A stretch of 64,000 nt of DNA from RHLJ01 sp040222455. GTDB taxonomy: Bacteria > Bacteroidota > Rhodothermia > Balneolales > Balneolaceae. The notes under the pieces were generated by a model. It saw only the letters and a list, made by a program, of their open reading frames with translations. It made no database searches and was not told the origin of the DNA. A program made the translations under genes and the position numbers. Positions 33,110 to 42,664 of the stretch are shown here, piece by piece; within the stretch, counting starts at the first letter, position 1; every line of letters begins with the position of its first letter. The DNA is taken from positions 310,001 to 374,000 of the forward strand of contig JAVKDD010000027.1 in the NCBI GenBank assembly GCA_040222455.1. Direction: 5' to 3'.

Positions 33110-36100
33110 TTCTTTTGTATTGTAAAATAGAAGGTTGAACCTTTTCCTACGACCGATTCTACCCAAATTTCACCACCCAGAAATTCCACGGCTCGCTTGG
33201 TAATGGACAAACCAATACCGGTGCCATCGTAATCTTTTCTATTGTGCAGTCTTTGGAAAATTATAAAGATCTTATCGTAGAATTCATTGTCAATACCTAT
33301 ACCATTGTCTTTAATAGCAAACTCGTAAAACATTTCAGTTTCCTTTATAGAAATATTAATTATCGGTGATACTTTCTCTCTGCTGTATTTTAAGGCATTA
33401 TCTAATAAAGAATGAAATATTTGTGTAACAGGTGCCTCATAAGTATTTAAAACTGGGAGTTTATCAAAAGTGACGACTGCTTTTTTTTCTGAAATTAATT
33501 TTCTCCGTAGTTGTAAAAACTCTGAGACAATCTTATTTAGATCTATGCTTTCCTCTTCTTCGGATGGTCTGTTCGCTCGAGAATATAATAAAAGGTCAAG
33601 AATGATCTGTTTCATCCGCTTGGCTCCATCTGTTGCAAAGTGAATGTATTGTAGAGCTTTATCATCTAATTGGTCTGAGTATTTTCGTTCCAACTGATCC
33701 ATAAAGCTGGATATCATCCGTAATGGTTCCTGAAGATCGTGCGAAGTGATGAAGGCAAATTGCTCTAATTCTTCATTTGACCTTTGTAACTCTATCGTTT
33801 GATTTTCCAGTTTTTGATTGATTGCCAATAGTTCTTCTTGATTACGCTTAAGCTCTGTTATATCCATATTAGTGCCTATCATTCGCAAAGCTTTTCCTTC
33901 CTTATCTCTAGTTACAACAGCATGGCCTTCTAAATAATGAATGGTTTTATCTGGCCAAACTACTCTAAAAACCGTGTTAAAATCACGCAACCCTTCTAAA
34001 GCATCGTTTACTTCTTTATAAGCTCTATCAGCGTCATCGGGATGAAGACCACTTTGCCATGCAGCAAATGCTCCTTCAAATTCTTCCTTCTTGATACCAT
34101 ATAGCTGATACATCTTATCGTCCCACATTAAAAAATCATTTTCAACATCCCAGTCCCAAATACCCACTTTTGCTGATGTAGTAGCCAGAAGCAATCGTTC
34201 TGCAGTAGCCATTAATTTTTCTTCACTTTCGCGTACTGCCATTTCAGCTAGCTTACGATCGGTAATATCGCTCATTGCGCCAATCATTCGTATGGCATTA
34301 CCAGAATCATCTCTCAGAATCAGACCTCGGTCAATTACATAAACAATATTACCCTCCTGATTCAAAATTCGGTATTCATCTTCCCACTTATTTCTTTGTT
34401 TATCCTCTAAAGCTTCGGTTAAACTTTGCTTTATGTGGTTAATATCATCAGGATAGAATGAATCATTCCAGAATTCTTGACTACTCAAATCTGTTGACGA
34501 ATCTACTCCAAAGAACTTTTCAATATTTTGTGATCTATAAAATTTATCATTGACAATGTCCCAATCCCAAATGGCGTCACTAGTTGCCTCCGTTACTTTT
34601 TGAAAACGCTCGTTGGCCTCTTCAAGTCGAATGTCTGCCTTTTTTCGTAAGCTCACATCTTTGAAATAAGCCGTTAGTCCTTCTCCCGTTGGGTATGCAT
34701 TTACTTCAAACCACTTATCGAGTGTTGGATAATACTCTTCAAAACTCACCTTTTGTCCGGTGTCCATCGCGCGGTGGTAGTTGTTATAAAAATCAGTATC
34801 TACGGCATCAGCATATATTTTCCAGAAGTCTTCTCCGACGATTATTTCTTTGGTAACGCCTGTCAACAATTCTGCTTCTTTGTTCCAATAAGTTACAGTC
34901 CAGTCTTCTTTCACACTAAAAAAACCATCACCAATACTTTCTAGAATAGTTTGTTTTTCGTCGAATGCTTTGCGAAGATCCTGTTCGGCTTTTATTCGTT
35001 CATCAATATTTTTAAAGTAAACCGATAGTCCATCTAATGAGGCGTAAGCGTTCACCTCATACCAACTATTGTCTCCGGGATATAAATACTCGAATGATTC
35101 TGATACTTTAGTTTCAAGAACTCTCTGATAAATTGTGGATAGGGGAGAATCGACTGCTGCGGGAAAAACCTCCCAGATATTCTTTCCTAAAATCTCTTTT
35201 TCTTTTCTATCTAAAAGGCGTTCTGCTTCCTTATTAAAATAGGTGAAGTTTAAATCTTTATCGATTGCATAAAAGGCATCAGATATACTGCCGAGTATAT
35301 CACTCAATCTTAGGTCTAATATTTTTGATTCATGTATATCCTGTAAACTACCATATATTTTAATGCATTTATTTTTTACTCGTTCACTCTTTCCTATAGC
35401 CCTAATCCAGCGTTCATTTCCTTTGGCAGTTACCAATAGTAACTCCTCATCAAACTCAGCACCTTTCTCAATTAAAGCAGCCATGGCTTCTTTTATTCTT
35501 ATATTGCTTTCTCCGGTATAAAATTCAAGACCTCCGGTTAAATTGGCATCATAATTTTCATCCACTTCGAGTATTTCTCTTACCATTGGTGACCAGAACA
35601 TTCGGTCATCGGTTTGATTCACCATATCCATTTCCCAACTACCAATTCGGCTCAATTCGGTGGCCATTTTGAGTAAGTCTTTATTTTTGACTTCTTTGGT
35701 GATGTCTAAGATAATGGAGTTAAATATGATAGTTCCGTCAGCTAAAAAACTTGGGGTTCCATTTCCTAAATGTACTCGGATTTCGCCAGAAGGCATCAAA
35801 TATCTAAAACGTCCATTCCATCTGGTTTGGGTTTCGATGGAATTAAGAATACTCTGCTTGGCAATTTCCAGATCGCCCCCAGCTTCAATTTGTTGCCATA
35901 TCAAACCTACGTTTTCTAATACCTCATCAGCAGTGAAGCCCCACATCTCTTCAACATTTCCACCTACGTAGCGCATATCATCGGTGCCGTCAGGGTTTAT
36001 AACGTATTGATAAACCACCCCAGGAAGGTTTTCGGATAAATTGATTAATCTGGACTCGGTTTCTTTAAGCGATTGAATGTCTTGAAAACTTCCAAACAAT

Positions 36101-39100
36101 CGCACGCACTCTCCATCTATAAACTCTGGCTCTCCGATAGCACGAACCCATTTTTCTTGTTTTTTGGTGTCGACAATTACAGCTTCAAAATCCCAGGTTT
36201 CTCTGCTTTTTATAGCTTTTGCAATGCTCTGATTTACCATTTCTCTAAAATCTTTGCGGTAAAAATTAATGGCAGTTTCTAAATCGGGTACGAATGATTG
36301 CGGATCTGTGCCATGCAATTGATGCACTTGATTAGACCAATAAATAGAGTTCTTTCTTAAATCTACTTCCCAACTTCCAATTTTGGCAAGAGATGATACC
36401 TCTTCAAGTAGTTCTTCACTTTCGCGTACTGCGATTTCTGCTAGCTTACGATCGGTAATATCTTGAATTGCGCCAATTAACTTAACTGCTTTTCCATCTA
36501 TTACTTCAGCCTTTCCTTGGGTTTTTACCCATATGCTTTTGCCTTTTGCTGTTTTAAACGGCAGTTCAAGTTCATAAGGAATATTGTTTTCAATACATTG
36601 ATATACTGCATCTTGAATGATCGACTGCGCTTCAGGGGCATAAAACCTGATTCCATCTTCTAATTTTGGCGGTGATCCAAAAGGAATTTCATATATTTTG
36701 AAAACCTCTTCAGAGAAATAGGGTGTCATGGTTTCTAACTCAAGTTCCCATCCACCAATTTTTGCAAGCTCACCGACCTGTCGGTTTAATTCTCTTAGTT
36801 TCTTTTCTTCAGTAATATTTTTGGCGGTAGAGTAGATGAGACCCTCATTGAAATTAGGTGTACAAAACCAGCTCAACCAAATAATGTTATTCTGCTTAGT
36901 AATGAAACGAACTTCGAAATCAAAAGTAGAGACTCCTTTTTCCAGTGATTTCAATTCTTTGTAACATATAGCTAAATCATCTGGATGGATATATTTTTCA
37001 AAAGATTGACCGATGATTTCATCTTCTTTATACCCTAATATCTCGCATCCTGCTCTGTTGATTTGAAGAAATCTTCCACCGAAATCACCAGTACTAATAA
37101 GGTCGGGCACCGAATTAAATAATCTACTTAAATCAGTTTCAAGTCTTTTTCTTTTAATTTCAGCGCCAATAAAGTTTTCAAGTCGTTTAAGAGTGGGTAA
37201 GAACTTATCAAAATGATCGGGTCCTCTTTTGGAGCCAATTAGCAACACGCCTACCACTTGATTATTCGCCAACAGGGGGATGCCTAATATTGATTTTAGA
37301 CCTATTTTCTTAGCGGCTTCTTTACGTAAGAATGAGTCACCTCCCATATCTTTTAAGAGTACTTGCTCACCAGTTTCCCAGACTTTTCCTTGAAGACCCT
37401 CCGATTTTTTAAAATGATTTAAATGGTCATTATACCTGTAAAATTGTTCATCTTCCTTATTCGGAAAATACTTTTCGTTCAGATACATTTCATTTCTTTC
37501 CAGGTTGGGCTGCCACAATTCGGCTAAATCAAATTTTCCGAAATCGGTTATGGACTTGGATACCGAGAAGCCCATTTCACTTAAACTTTCTTGCTCGTTG
37601 AATATCAAACTGATTTGAGCAAGCAATTCTTTTTCCAGCTCCTTGTTTTTCTCCTCTGTTACATCCCGCTCAATTGAAATCCAATGGGTATACCAACCTG
37701 TTTCGTCAGCCACAGGTGTGAGTTTAAAATTAATCCAGAACTCCTCTCCATTTTTTTTATAATTGATAGTGGTAGCCTCACAACTTTCCCAATTGCGCAT
37801 TTTCTTACCCAACCTCGCCAATTCTTCATAGTTAGAATTGGGCCCTTGCAAAATTCGTGGCGTTTTGCCAATGACTTCCTCAGCGGTATAGCCTGTCATT
37901 TCAGTGAATGCCTCATTCACATAAATAATTCGTGGGCCCGGTTCATCAAAAGGCTCTGCTTCAGTTATTAAAACAGCATCTTTGGTATTGGTGATAACAC
38001 TTTGGAGTAATTTCAGGTGGTGATTTTCCTCAACCTTTTCGGTAACATCTCTAGAGTTGGCAACAATTCCGTTAACCGCAGGGTTATCGATCATATTTGT
38101 TAGTACGGTTTCAATCCATCTCCATTGATTTCGGTTATTTTTAAAACGAAAAGGCTCTACTTTTACTTTTTTGCTTATGAATATTTTTTCCAAACAATCC
38201 TGAACCCTTTCACAATCTTCTGGATGGATAAAATCAAATGGGCTGCGTCCAATAAATTCTTCTGGTTCAAAACCCAAAACCGAAGTACTCGTAGGACTTA
38301 CATAGGTATAAAGTCCCTGAATATCTAGGATTCCTATTAGATCTCCTCCTTCGACAACAAGCGCTTTAAAGCGCTGCTCACTTAGCCTTAATTGTCTTTC
38401 GTTTTCAATTTGTTCTCTACCATCTCGAGCAACGCAGTGTATCGTTTTTGTTTCATCATCCCATCTAGCGGACCAAATGTTGTAAGCAATTCGATCATCC
38501 TTTCTCCTATATCTATTCGTGAAAGTCGTAACGTTTTGACCACTTATAATTTTAGCAGCTATTTCGTTGGTCTTAGGGATATCCTCTTCTACTATATAGT
38601 TTACGTAGGGTGTACCTATTAACTCCTCTGGTGAATAGCCCCAATGAGATTCGGATTGAGCACTTACATAGGTGAAATTTCCTTCTTCGTTAATTGTGCA
38701 AAAAACATCTAAGGAAGCATCCATTAACAGGCTTGCCCGATTTGTTTTTTCCAAGGACAAAGTGATATCAGCAGAGCGGCATGCTACAGATTGAACTTCT
38801 CCTACATCATTTCGGATGGCGGTAAAAGAGACGTGACCATACTGTGTATCCTCACTTTCCGGGTTGTAATAATGCTCATCAATCTCAAAATCTTCGCCAG
38901 CCAACGCTCTTTGATAGTAAGCTTTCCATTTCTGGATGTATCCCTCGCCAAAGCCTTCTATAAAAATGGATGTATTTAGCTCTTTTTCTGCACCGGTTAC
39001 CTCCTTCATCACTTTTAGGTATGCATTATTGGCATAAACCAAATTGAAATCATGGTCAACAATCCAAATAAGATCTTTAGTTTGGTCGAGCAATAGATCG

Positions 39101-39120
39101 ATATACTGCTTGTTTATCAT
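33106..39120 (-). CDS. Giant soluble PAS/GAF multi-sensor histidine kinase (2004 residues)
   Basis: I count about 13 PAS domains and one GAF. PAS 1-4 cover about residues 1-498, GAF 499-665, PAS 5-13 about 666-1775, then a coiled coil, HisKA with H1794 in TSHDLQEPLRM, and HATPase with DNGIG and GTGIGLSITK boxes. There is no membrane helix, so it is cytosolic. PAS 4 has a LOV-like GKTPRILQGPNSNY stretch, but the flavin-reactive cysteine of a true LOV domain is missing. Several PAS units are near-duplicates, with the linker ITDRKLAEMAVRESEE repeated. It is the first gene of the five-gene signalling operon. Confidence 0.95.
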   Translation of the reverse strand: MINKQYIDLLLDQTKDLIWIVDHDFNLVYANNAYLKVMKEVTGAEKELNTSIFIEGFGEGYIQKWKAYYQRALAGEDFEIDEHYYNPESEDTQYGHVSFTAIRNDVGEVQSVACRSADITLSLEKTNRASLLMDASLDVFCTINEEGNFTYVSAQSESHWGYSPEELIGTPYVNYIVEEDIPKTNEIAAKIISGQNVTTFTNRYRRKDDRIAYNIWSARWDDETKTIHCVARDGREQIENERQLRLSEQRFKALVVEGGDLIGILDIQGLYTYVSPTSTSVLGFEPEEFIGRSPFDFIHPEDCERVQDCLEKIFISKKVKVEPFRFKNNRNQWRWIETVLTNMIDNPAVNGIVANSRDVTEKVEENHHLKLLQSVITNTKDAVLITEAEPFDEPGPRIIYVNEAFTEMTGYTAEEVIGKTPRILQGPNSNYEELARLGKKMRNWESCEATTINYKKNGEEFWINFKLTPVADETGWYTHWISIERDVTEEKNKELEKELLAQISLIFNEQESLSEMGFSVSKSITDFGKFDLAELWQPNLERNEMYLNEKYFPNKEDEQFYRYNDHLNHFKKSEGLQGKVWETGEQVLLKDMGGDSFLRKEAAKKIGLKSILGIPLLANNQVVGVLLIGSKRGPDHFDKFLPTLKRLENFIGAEIKRKRLETDLSRLFNSVPDLISTGDFGGRFLQINRAGCEILGYKEDEIIGQSFEKYIHPDDLAICYKELKSLEKGVSTFDFEVRFITKQNNIIWLSWFCTPNFNEGLIYSTAKNITEEKKLRELNRQVGELAKIGGWELELETMTPYFSEEVFKIYEIPFGSPPKLEDGIRFYAPEAQSIIQDAVYQCIENNIPYELELPFKTAKGKSIWVKTQGKAEVIDGKAVKLIGAIQDITDRKLAEIAVRESEELLEEVSSLAKIGSWEVDLRKNSIYWSNQVHQLHGTDPQSFVPDLETAINFYRKDFREMVNQSIAKAIKSRETWDFEAVIVDTKKQEKWVRAIGEPEFIDGECVRLFGSFQDIQSLKETESRLINLSENLPGVVYQYVINPDGTDDMRYVGGNVEEMWGFTADEVLENVGLIWQQIEAGGDLEIAKQSILNSIETQTRWNGRFRYLMPSGEIRVHLGNGTPSFLADGTIIFNSIILDITKEVKNKDLLKMATELSRIGSWEMDMVNQTDDRMFWSPMVREILEVDENYDANLTGGLEFYTGESNIRIKEAMAALIEKGAEFDEELLLVTAKGNERWIRAIGKSERVKNKCIKIYGSLQDIHESKILDLRLSDILGSISDAFYAIDKDLNFTYFNKEAERLLDRKEKEILGKNIWEVFPAAVDSPLSTIYQRVLETKVSESFEYLYPGDNSWYEVNAYASLDGLSVYFKNIDERIKAEQDLRKAFDEKQTILESIGDGFFSVKEDWTVTYWNKEAELLTGVTKEIIVGEDFWKIYADAVDTDFYNNYHRAMDTGQKVSFEEYYPTLDKWFEVNAYPTGEGLTAYFKDVSLRKKADIRLEEANERFQKVTEATSDAIWDWDIVNDKFYRSQNIEKFFGVDSSTDLSSQEFWNDSFYPDDINHIKQSLTEALEDKQRNKWEDEYRILNQEGNIVYVIDRGLILRDDSGNAIRMIGAMSDITDRKLAEMAVRESEEKLMATAERLLLATTSAKVGIWDWDVENDFLMWDDKMYQLYGIKKEEFEGAFAAWQSGLHPDDADRAYKEVNDALEGLRDFNTVFRVVWPDKTIHYLEGHAVVTRDKEGKALRMIGTNMDITELKRNQEELLAINQKLENQTIELQRSNEELEQFAFITSHDLQEPLRMISSFMDQLERKYSDQLDDKALQYIHFATDGAKRMKQIILDLLLYSRANRPSEEEESIDLNKIVSEFLQLRRKLISEKKAVVTFDKLPVLNTYEAPVTQIFHSLLDNALKYSREKVSPIINISIKETEMFYEFAIKDNGIGIDNEFYDKIFIIFQRLHNRKDYDGTGIGLSITKRAVEFLGGEIWVESVVGKGSTFYFTIQKK
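33118..33415. repeat. Duplicated kinase-core DNA, copy 2 (partner near 31781)
   Basis: This is the 3' end of the giant kinase gene, 1337 bases from its partner in the following gene. The first 32 bases are identical in the two copies. Conservation at DNA level suggests a fairly recent duplication or ongoing conversion. Confidence 0.75.
34221..34285. repeat. PAS-linker direct repeat, copy A
   Basis: A stretch of about 65 bases here and at 36414-36478 is nearly identical. Both encode the PAS-to-PAS linker ITDRKLAE-x-AVRESEE inside the giant kinase. Such repeats are substrates for expansion or contraction of the PAS array. Confidence 0.7.
36414..36478. repeat. PAS-linker direct repeat, copy B
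   Basis: This is the partner of 34221-34285, about 2.2 kb apart within one reading frame. The spacing corresponds to several whole PAS domains, consistent with growth of the array by internal duplication. Confidence 0.7.
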
Positions 39121-39166
39121 AATTCTTTGTCTTACCTAGACTTTGGTTTAGTGTCGTATTTTATTA

Positions 39167-39174
39167 CAAAATTA
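39167..39174 (-). promoter_or_regulatory. Putative -7 promoter element of the signalling operon (TAATTTTG)
   Basis: On the minus strand TAATTTTG matches TAnnTTTG and lies about 46 bases before the giant kinase start. A -33 partner at normal spacing is not evident. It is the only candidate promoter I see for the five-gene operon. Confidence 0.4.
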
Positions 39175-39327
39175 GCAAAAAAAAGCTCTTTTGTTTTCAC
39201 CCATTGAATTTAGTGAGGGTTAGGAAGAGTTGCTATACAACTTAGAACTTAGCTTGGCACGGTAAAGAAGAAGAGCATTGCGAACTCTATAACGAAATGA
39301 TAACATTCAATGAATTTTTATTTCGAA

Positions 39328-40173
39328 CTAAAACACCCGAACATATCCCACATATGGGAGCGCGGGAACATATTCAATAATTTCAGGAATAACGATAGCA
39401 CCAATATCGAAGGCGTTTTTATTTGAAAGTATCCTGATGCCATGTATTCCAAAGTAGTTTGCTTCAGGTAAGAAATAGTTTTCTGAAAGTAATGTGATGC
39501 TATTACTTGTTCTATGTGTTCCTGATACTACTATAACTGGAGACTCTGTAACTTCACCATCTGCAATACCATAGCCAACGCTCAGCGATAAATTAGATTC
39601 TGATTTACCCAATGTAAATACACCGTAGCCTAAGGTTGCGGTTCCTTCACTGGAGGCTCCTGCCATAATGAATCCACCACCAACGTAAACAGTTTCAGAA
39701 AGCTGGTAACCTACTTTTGGAGTTAGAAACCAAATTGGTTCACCCTGAATTGTTGATATAAATTCAAATCCGCCACCTACCGAAATTTTCTCAGTAATAC
39801 CGTAATTAAAAAAATTTGTAGTTACTAAAACATTCTGATAATACCGTTTCCCTTTTTTTATCGGGATTGCAGATGGCCCAAAGAAATAACGGGTATCATG
39901 AGGATTTTCGAAGTCAAATTTACCACTGTAAGTATACTCCTCTATCGATTTGACATTAGCAGCTATCAACGATATTTCACCATTTATTGTCTTTAAGATA
40001 ATCCGATCATTGTTTTGCGAGATTATCAGCCCCTTAAACTCATCTCCGTTTTGCATAGTAATAATAACCGTAGGATTTTGTTTAACCGTATCGCTTTCCG
40101 TTTGTGCATAACCATTTGAAAAGGTGAGTACAAGTAAAATGAACAGAGAGAGTTTAAAAACCTGAAATTTCAT
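39328..40173 (-). CDS. Secreted protein: small Sm-like domain plus beta-barrel-like region
   Basis: A 281-residue protein with a signal peptide ending near NGYAQT. Residues about 34-77 (VIITMQNGDEFKGLIISQNN then DRIILKT and a final SIEE) form a short five-strand motif like the Sm-like domain found at the N-terminus of many exported Bacteroidota proteins. The rest alternates short strands with glycines and ends in an aromatic (YVGYVRVF), as in outer-membrane barrels. No enzyme motif is seen. It stands alone on the minus strand between the kinase operon and the GNAT-RimK gene. Confidence 0.7.
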   Translation of the reverse strand: MKFQVFKLSLFILLVLTFSNGYAQTESDTVKQNPTVIITMQNGDEFKGLIISQNNDRIILKTINGEISLIAANVKSIEEYTYSGKFDFENPHDTRYFFGPSAIPIKKGKRYYQNVLVTTNFFNYGITEKISVGGGFEFISTIQGEPIWFLTPKVGYQLSETVYVGGGFIMAGASSEGTATLGYGVFTLGKSESNLSLSVGYGIADGEVTESPVIVVSGTHRTSNSITLLSENYFLPEANYFGIHGIRILSNKNAFDIGAIVIPEIIEYVPALPYVGYVRVF

Positions 40174-40470
40174 GAGGTTGAATTAAAGTGTTTAAGACCA
40201 TGACTTAGGAAGTTGTAACCTCCTATATACCAACAACTAACGATAAGAATGAAATAGTAAGTAATTAGTTGACAACAACAAATATGCTGTAAATAAAAAG
40301 AATTGTAGTGAACCTATAAATTAATGTGAATGACAGCCAACATAGAGTATATGCATAGTAAGTGACTGCGGTCTTCAAACTTATTAAACCGGAACAATTT
40401 TAAGCAGGTTATTATCCTTGATATTATTACTGCTCAACTACCATCTAGATAGATTGCTGATATTTCGTCG
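40174..40470. other. Intergenic region, nothing recognised
   Basis: This 297-base AT-rich gap between the barrel-like protein and the GNAT-RimK gene has no open frame of note, RNA gene or clear terminator in either direction. Confidence 0.6.
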
Positions 40471-42426
40471 TTAATTACTTGTCAGGTTTATATGCTTTAT
40501 ATTTTTCATTATTTCAATTCGTTCAACAAAAGTGTCTATTATTCGATTGTACAGTTCGTCACCTAAAATCTCATCCTCGATTCCTACATCGATATTCGGA
40601 TTATCATTTACTTCAATCACATATACTTTATCATCAATAAATTTTAAATCAACGCCATACAAACCATCGCCTATTAGCGAAGATGCTTTTAATGCAACAT
40701 TAACTATTTGTTCAGGAACTTGGTCTATCGATAGGGTTGTATGGTTGCCCGACTTTTCCTCCTCATCGCTATTCCAATTATAGATCTGCCAATGATCTCG
40801 GGTCATATAATATTTACAAGCAAATAAGGGTTTGTTATCAAGTATTCCAATTCTCCAATCAAATTCTGAGTAGAGGAATTCCTGGCAAATAACCATGTCT
40901 GTTTTCTTAAATAGCGTTTTTAATTTCTGTTTTGCTTCGGTTTTATCCTTTACTTTCATCACCCCTAAAGAGAAGGCACTATCGGGTTGTTTTAATACCA
41001 TTGGGTATTTAACGTCATCAAGAACTTTATCATTAAACATATTTTTAGTTAATGCAAAGGTTTTAGGAGTTCTGATCTTATGCTTTTTAAATAATTCATG
41101 TTGGTATATTTTATTAGAGCACCTGAGAATTGACCAAGGGTCGTCGATTACAACCAAACCTTCAGCAAATGCCAATCGTGAAAGTTTGTAGCTATGGTGA
41201 TTAACATTGGTGGTTTCTCGTATAAATAGCGCATCAAATTCATTGATTTTATTAATGTCGCTTTTATCTATAAATTCAACATAAACTCCTTTTTTATTAG
41301 CAACCTTGAGAAATTTTTCAAGAGCTTCTTTATTTGATGGGGGGTATTCTTCAAAAGGATTAATCAATATGGCAATATCATAATTGTAATTGCTCAGTTT
41401 GGGGAAACTGTACCGCTTTTTGTTAAAATGTTTTTGTGTAGCGTTGTAAAAAAAATCCTTCTGATCGTCATCCAAACTTTTAAAAGTTAAGAGAATTATG
41501 TTTTTAATAATCCATTTATCAGATTTGATGAATTCTACTTTAAATAATGGAAGTTCAAAAACTTGAAACAACTTAGCTGCTAAGGCTTTATGCTTATCAA
41601 AAGTTGTCTGTCCAAAATAAACGTTTAGAGAGAAGCTAGTTCCTGTCTCTTTACTAAGAATACGATTTGCTTTATCGTTTAAATCGAAGGCTAGAGACTG
41701 AATTACATTGGAAATTTGTACATCTTTAATTGTTGATGTACTTGGTATTACCCGTTGTCCTCTGGCTGAGGCAAGGAGAGAGACATAATATCCATAACTT
41801 TGGTATTTGTAGGAACTACATAAATTAAAAACCCTATAATTTGCATTATTCTGATATAATGGATTATTAATGTAATCTTTAACCGAAATCACGGTTGCTC
41901 TTATATCAGTTTTTTCCCAAGAATATGGTTTATCTATAATAATTAGGTTCTTATTGTCATTATCAACGCTTGTTTTACCGATTCTTAATCCCATTTTAAG
42001 AGCATTTTCATTAGGCAGGTAGTAGTCTTTTAAAGTCTTTAAAACAACAAAACCTTTTGACAAATACCAGTCAACCAGTCTTGTATTTTTTTCTCTTGCT
42101 TCTAATGTTAAACTTGTAAAGTTATTACTTATCCCAAAATCTTTTATGTATTCAAGGAGCTGATTGCCAATTCCAAAATTCTGATATTTTTCTATGATTG
42201 CAATTGAATAAATGCGAATCACATGTTTATACTTAAATAAAACAGCAGAGCCAACTGCTTGCTTATTTTCTTTGTCTTCAACAATAATAATTTCCTGAAA
42301 TTGGCTGTTTATCCCTTTCTTTAGGTTACTCTTTTCAGTTTGTTGAAATTCAGGAAAAGAAGCCTTTTCAAGTGTAACAAGAAAGTCTATATCCTTGTTA
42401 TTTGCTTTGCGAAAATGGAGTTTCAT
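40471..42426 (-). CDS. GNAT acetyltransferase fused to RimK-like ATP-grasp ligase
   Basis: A 651-residue fusion. Residues about 1-150 are a GNAT domain with the acetyl-CoA signature IIEKYQNFGIGNQLLEYIKD. About 160-330 match the RimK-like N-terminal domain (RLAN), for example SYKYQSYGYYVSLLASARGQ. About 430-640 form the ATP-grasp with YPMVLKQPDSAFSLGVMKVK, VICQEFL and the metal site YVIEVNDNPNID. ATP-grasp enzymes of this type ligate amino acids to carboxylates on peptides or small molecules. This architecture is known as a widespread family whose substrate is not settled. The gene stands alone. Confidence 0.9.
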   Translation of the reverse strand: MKLHFRKANNKDIDFLVTLEKASFPEFQQTEKSNLKKGINSQFQEIIIVEDKENKQAVGSAVLFKYKHVIRIYSIAIIEKYQNFGIGNQLLEYIKDFGISNNFTSLTLEAREKNTRLVDWYLSKGFVVLKTLKDYYLPNENALKMGLRIGKTSVDNDNKNLIIIDKPYSWEKTDIRATVISVKDYINNPLYQNNANYRVFNLCSSYKYQSYGYYVSLLASARGQRVIPSTSTIKDVQISNVIQSLAFDLNDKANRILSKETGTSFSLNVYFGQTTFDKHKALAAKLFQVFELPLFKVEFIKSDKWIIKNIILLTFKSLDDDQKDFFYNATQKHFNKKRYSFPKLSNYNYDIAILINPFEEYPPSNKEALEKFLKVANKKGVYVEFIDKSDINKINEFDALFIRETTNVNHHSYKLSRLAFAEGLVVIDDPWSILRCSNKIYQHELFKKHKIRTPKTFALTKNMFNDKVLDDVKYPMVLKQPDSAFSLGVMKVKDKTEAKQKLKTLFKKTDMVICQEFLYSEFDWRIGILDNKPLFACKYYMTRDHWQIYNWNSDEEEKSGNHTTLSIDQVPEQIVNVALKASSLIGDGLYGVDLKFIDDKVYVIEVNDNPNIDVGIEDEILGDELYNRIIDTFVERIEIMKNIKHINLTSN

Positions 42427-42664
42427 TTAGTCGATTTTATCTTTTGTATCGGTATATTACAATAAATGCCAACTTTTCTGGGTGTGAAGTCTTAGTATCC
42501 GATAGGGCTATGCACTATACACTCTTTTATCGGATTTTCTATATAGTTGTTCATTATTTATCTCCATAACTTACAATCTAAATTAGTTTATTTCATTTCT
42601 TAACCTAATTAATAAAATTAGTATTAATAAGTGACAATTTTGCTGACATAAATAAGTAAAAATT
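42427..42664. other. Intergenic region upstream of a gene remnant
   Basis: This AT-rich part of a 473-base gap separates the GNAT-RimK start from a dehydrogenase remnant. It would hold the promoter of the minus-strand fusion gene, but I see no exact TAnnTTTG match there and no other feature. Confidence 0.5.

Noticed and set aside
33110..33166. Upstream start of the membrane kinase at 33166
   Set aside because: The extra residues are an out-of-frame reading of the giant kinase end; ATG 33109 forms an ATGA overlap with the giant kinase stop.
37620..38010. Blue-light LOV photoreceptor in the giant kinase
   Set aside because: The essential cysteine of the NCRFLQ motif is replaced (TPRILQ), so photoadduct chemistry is not expected.
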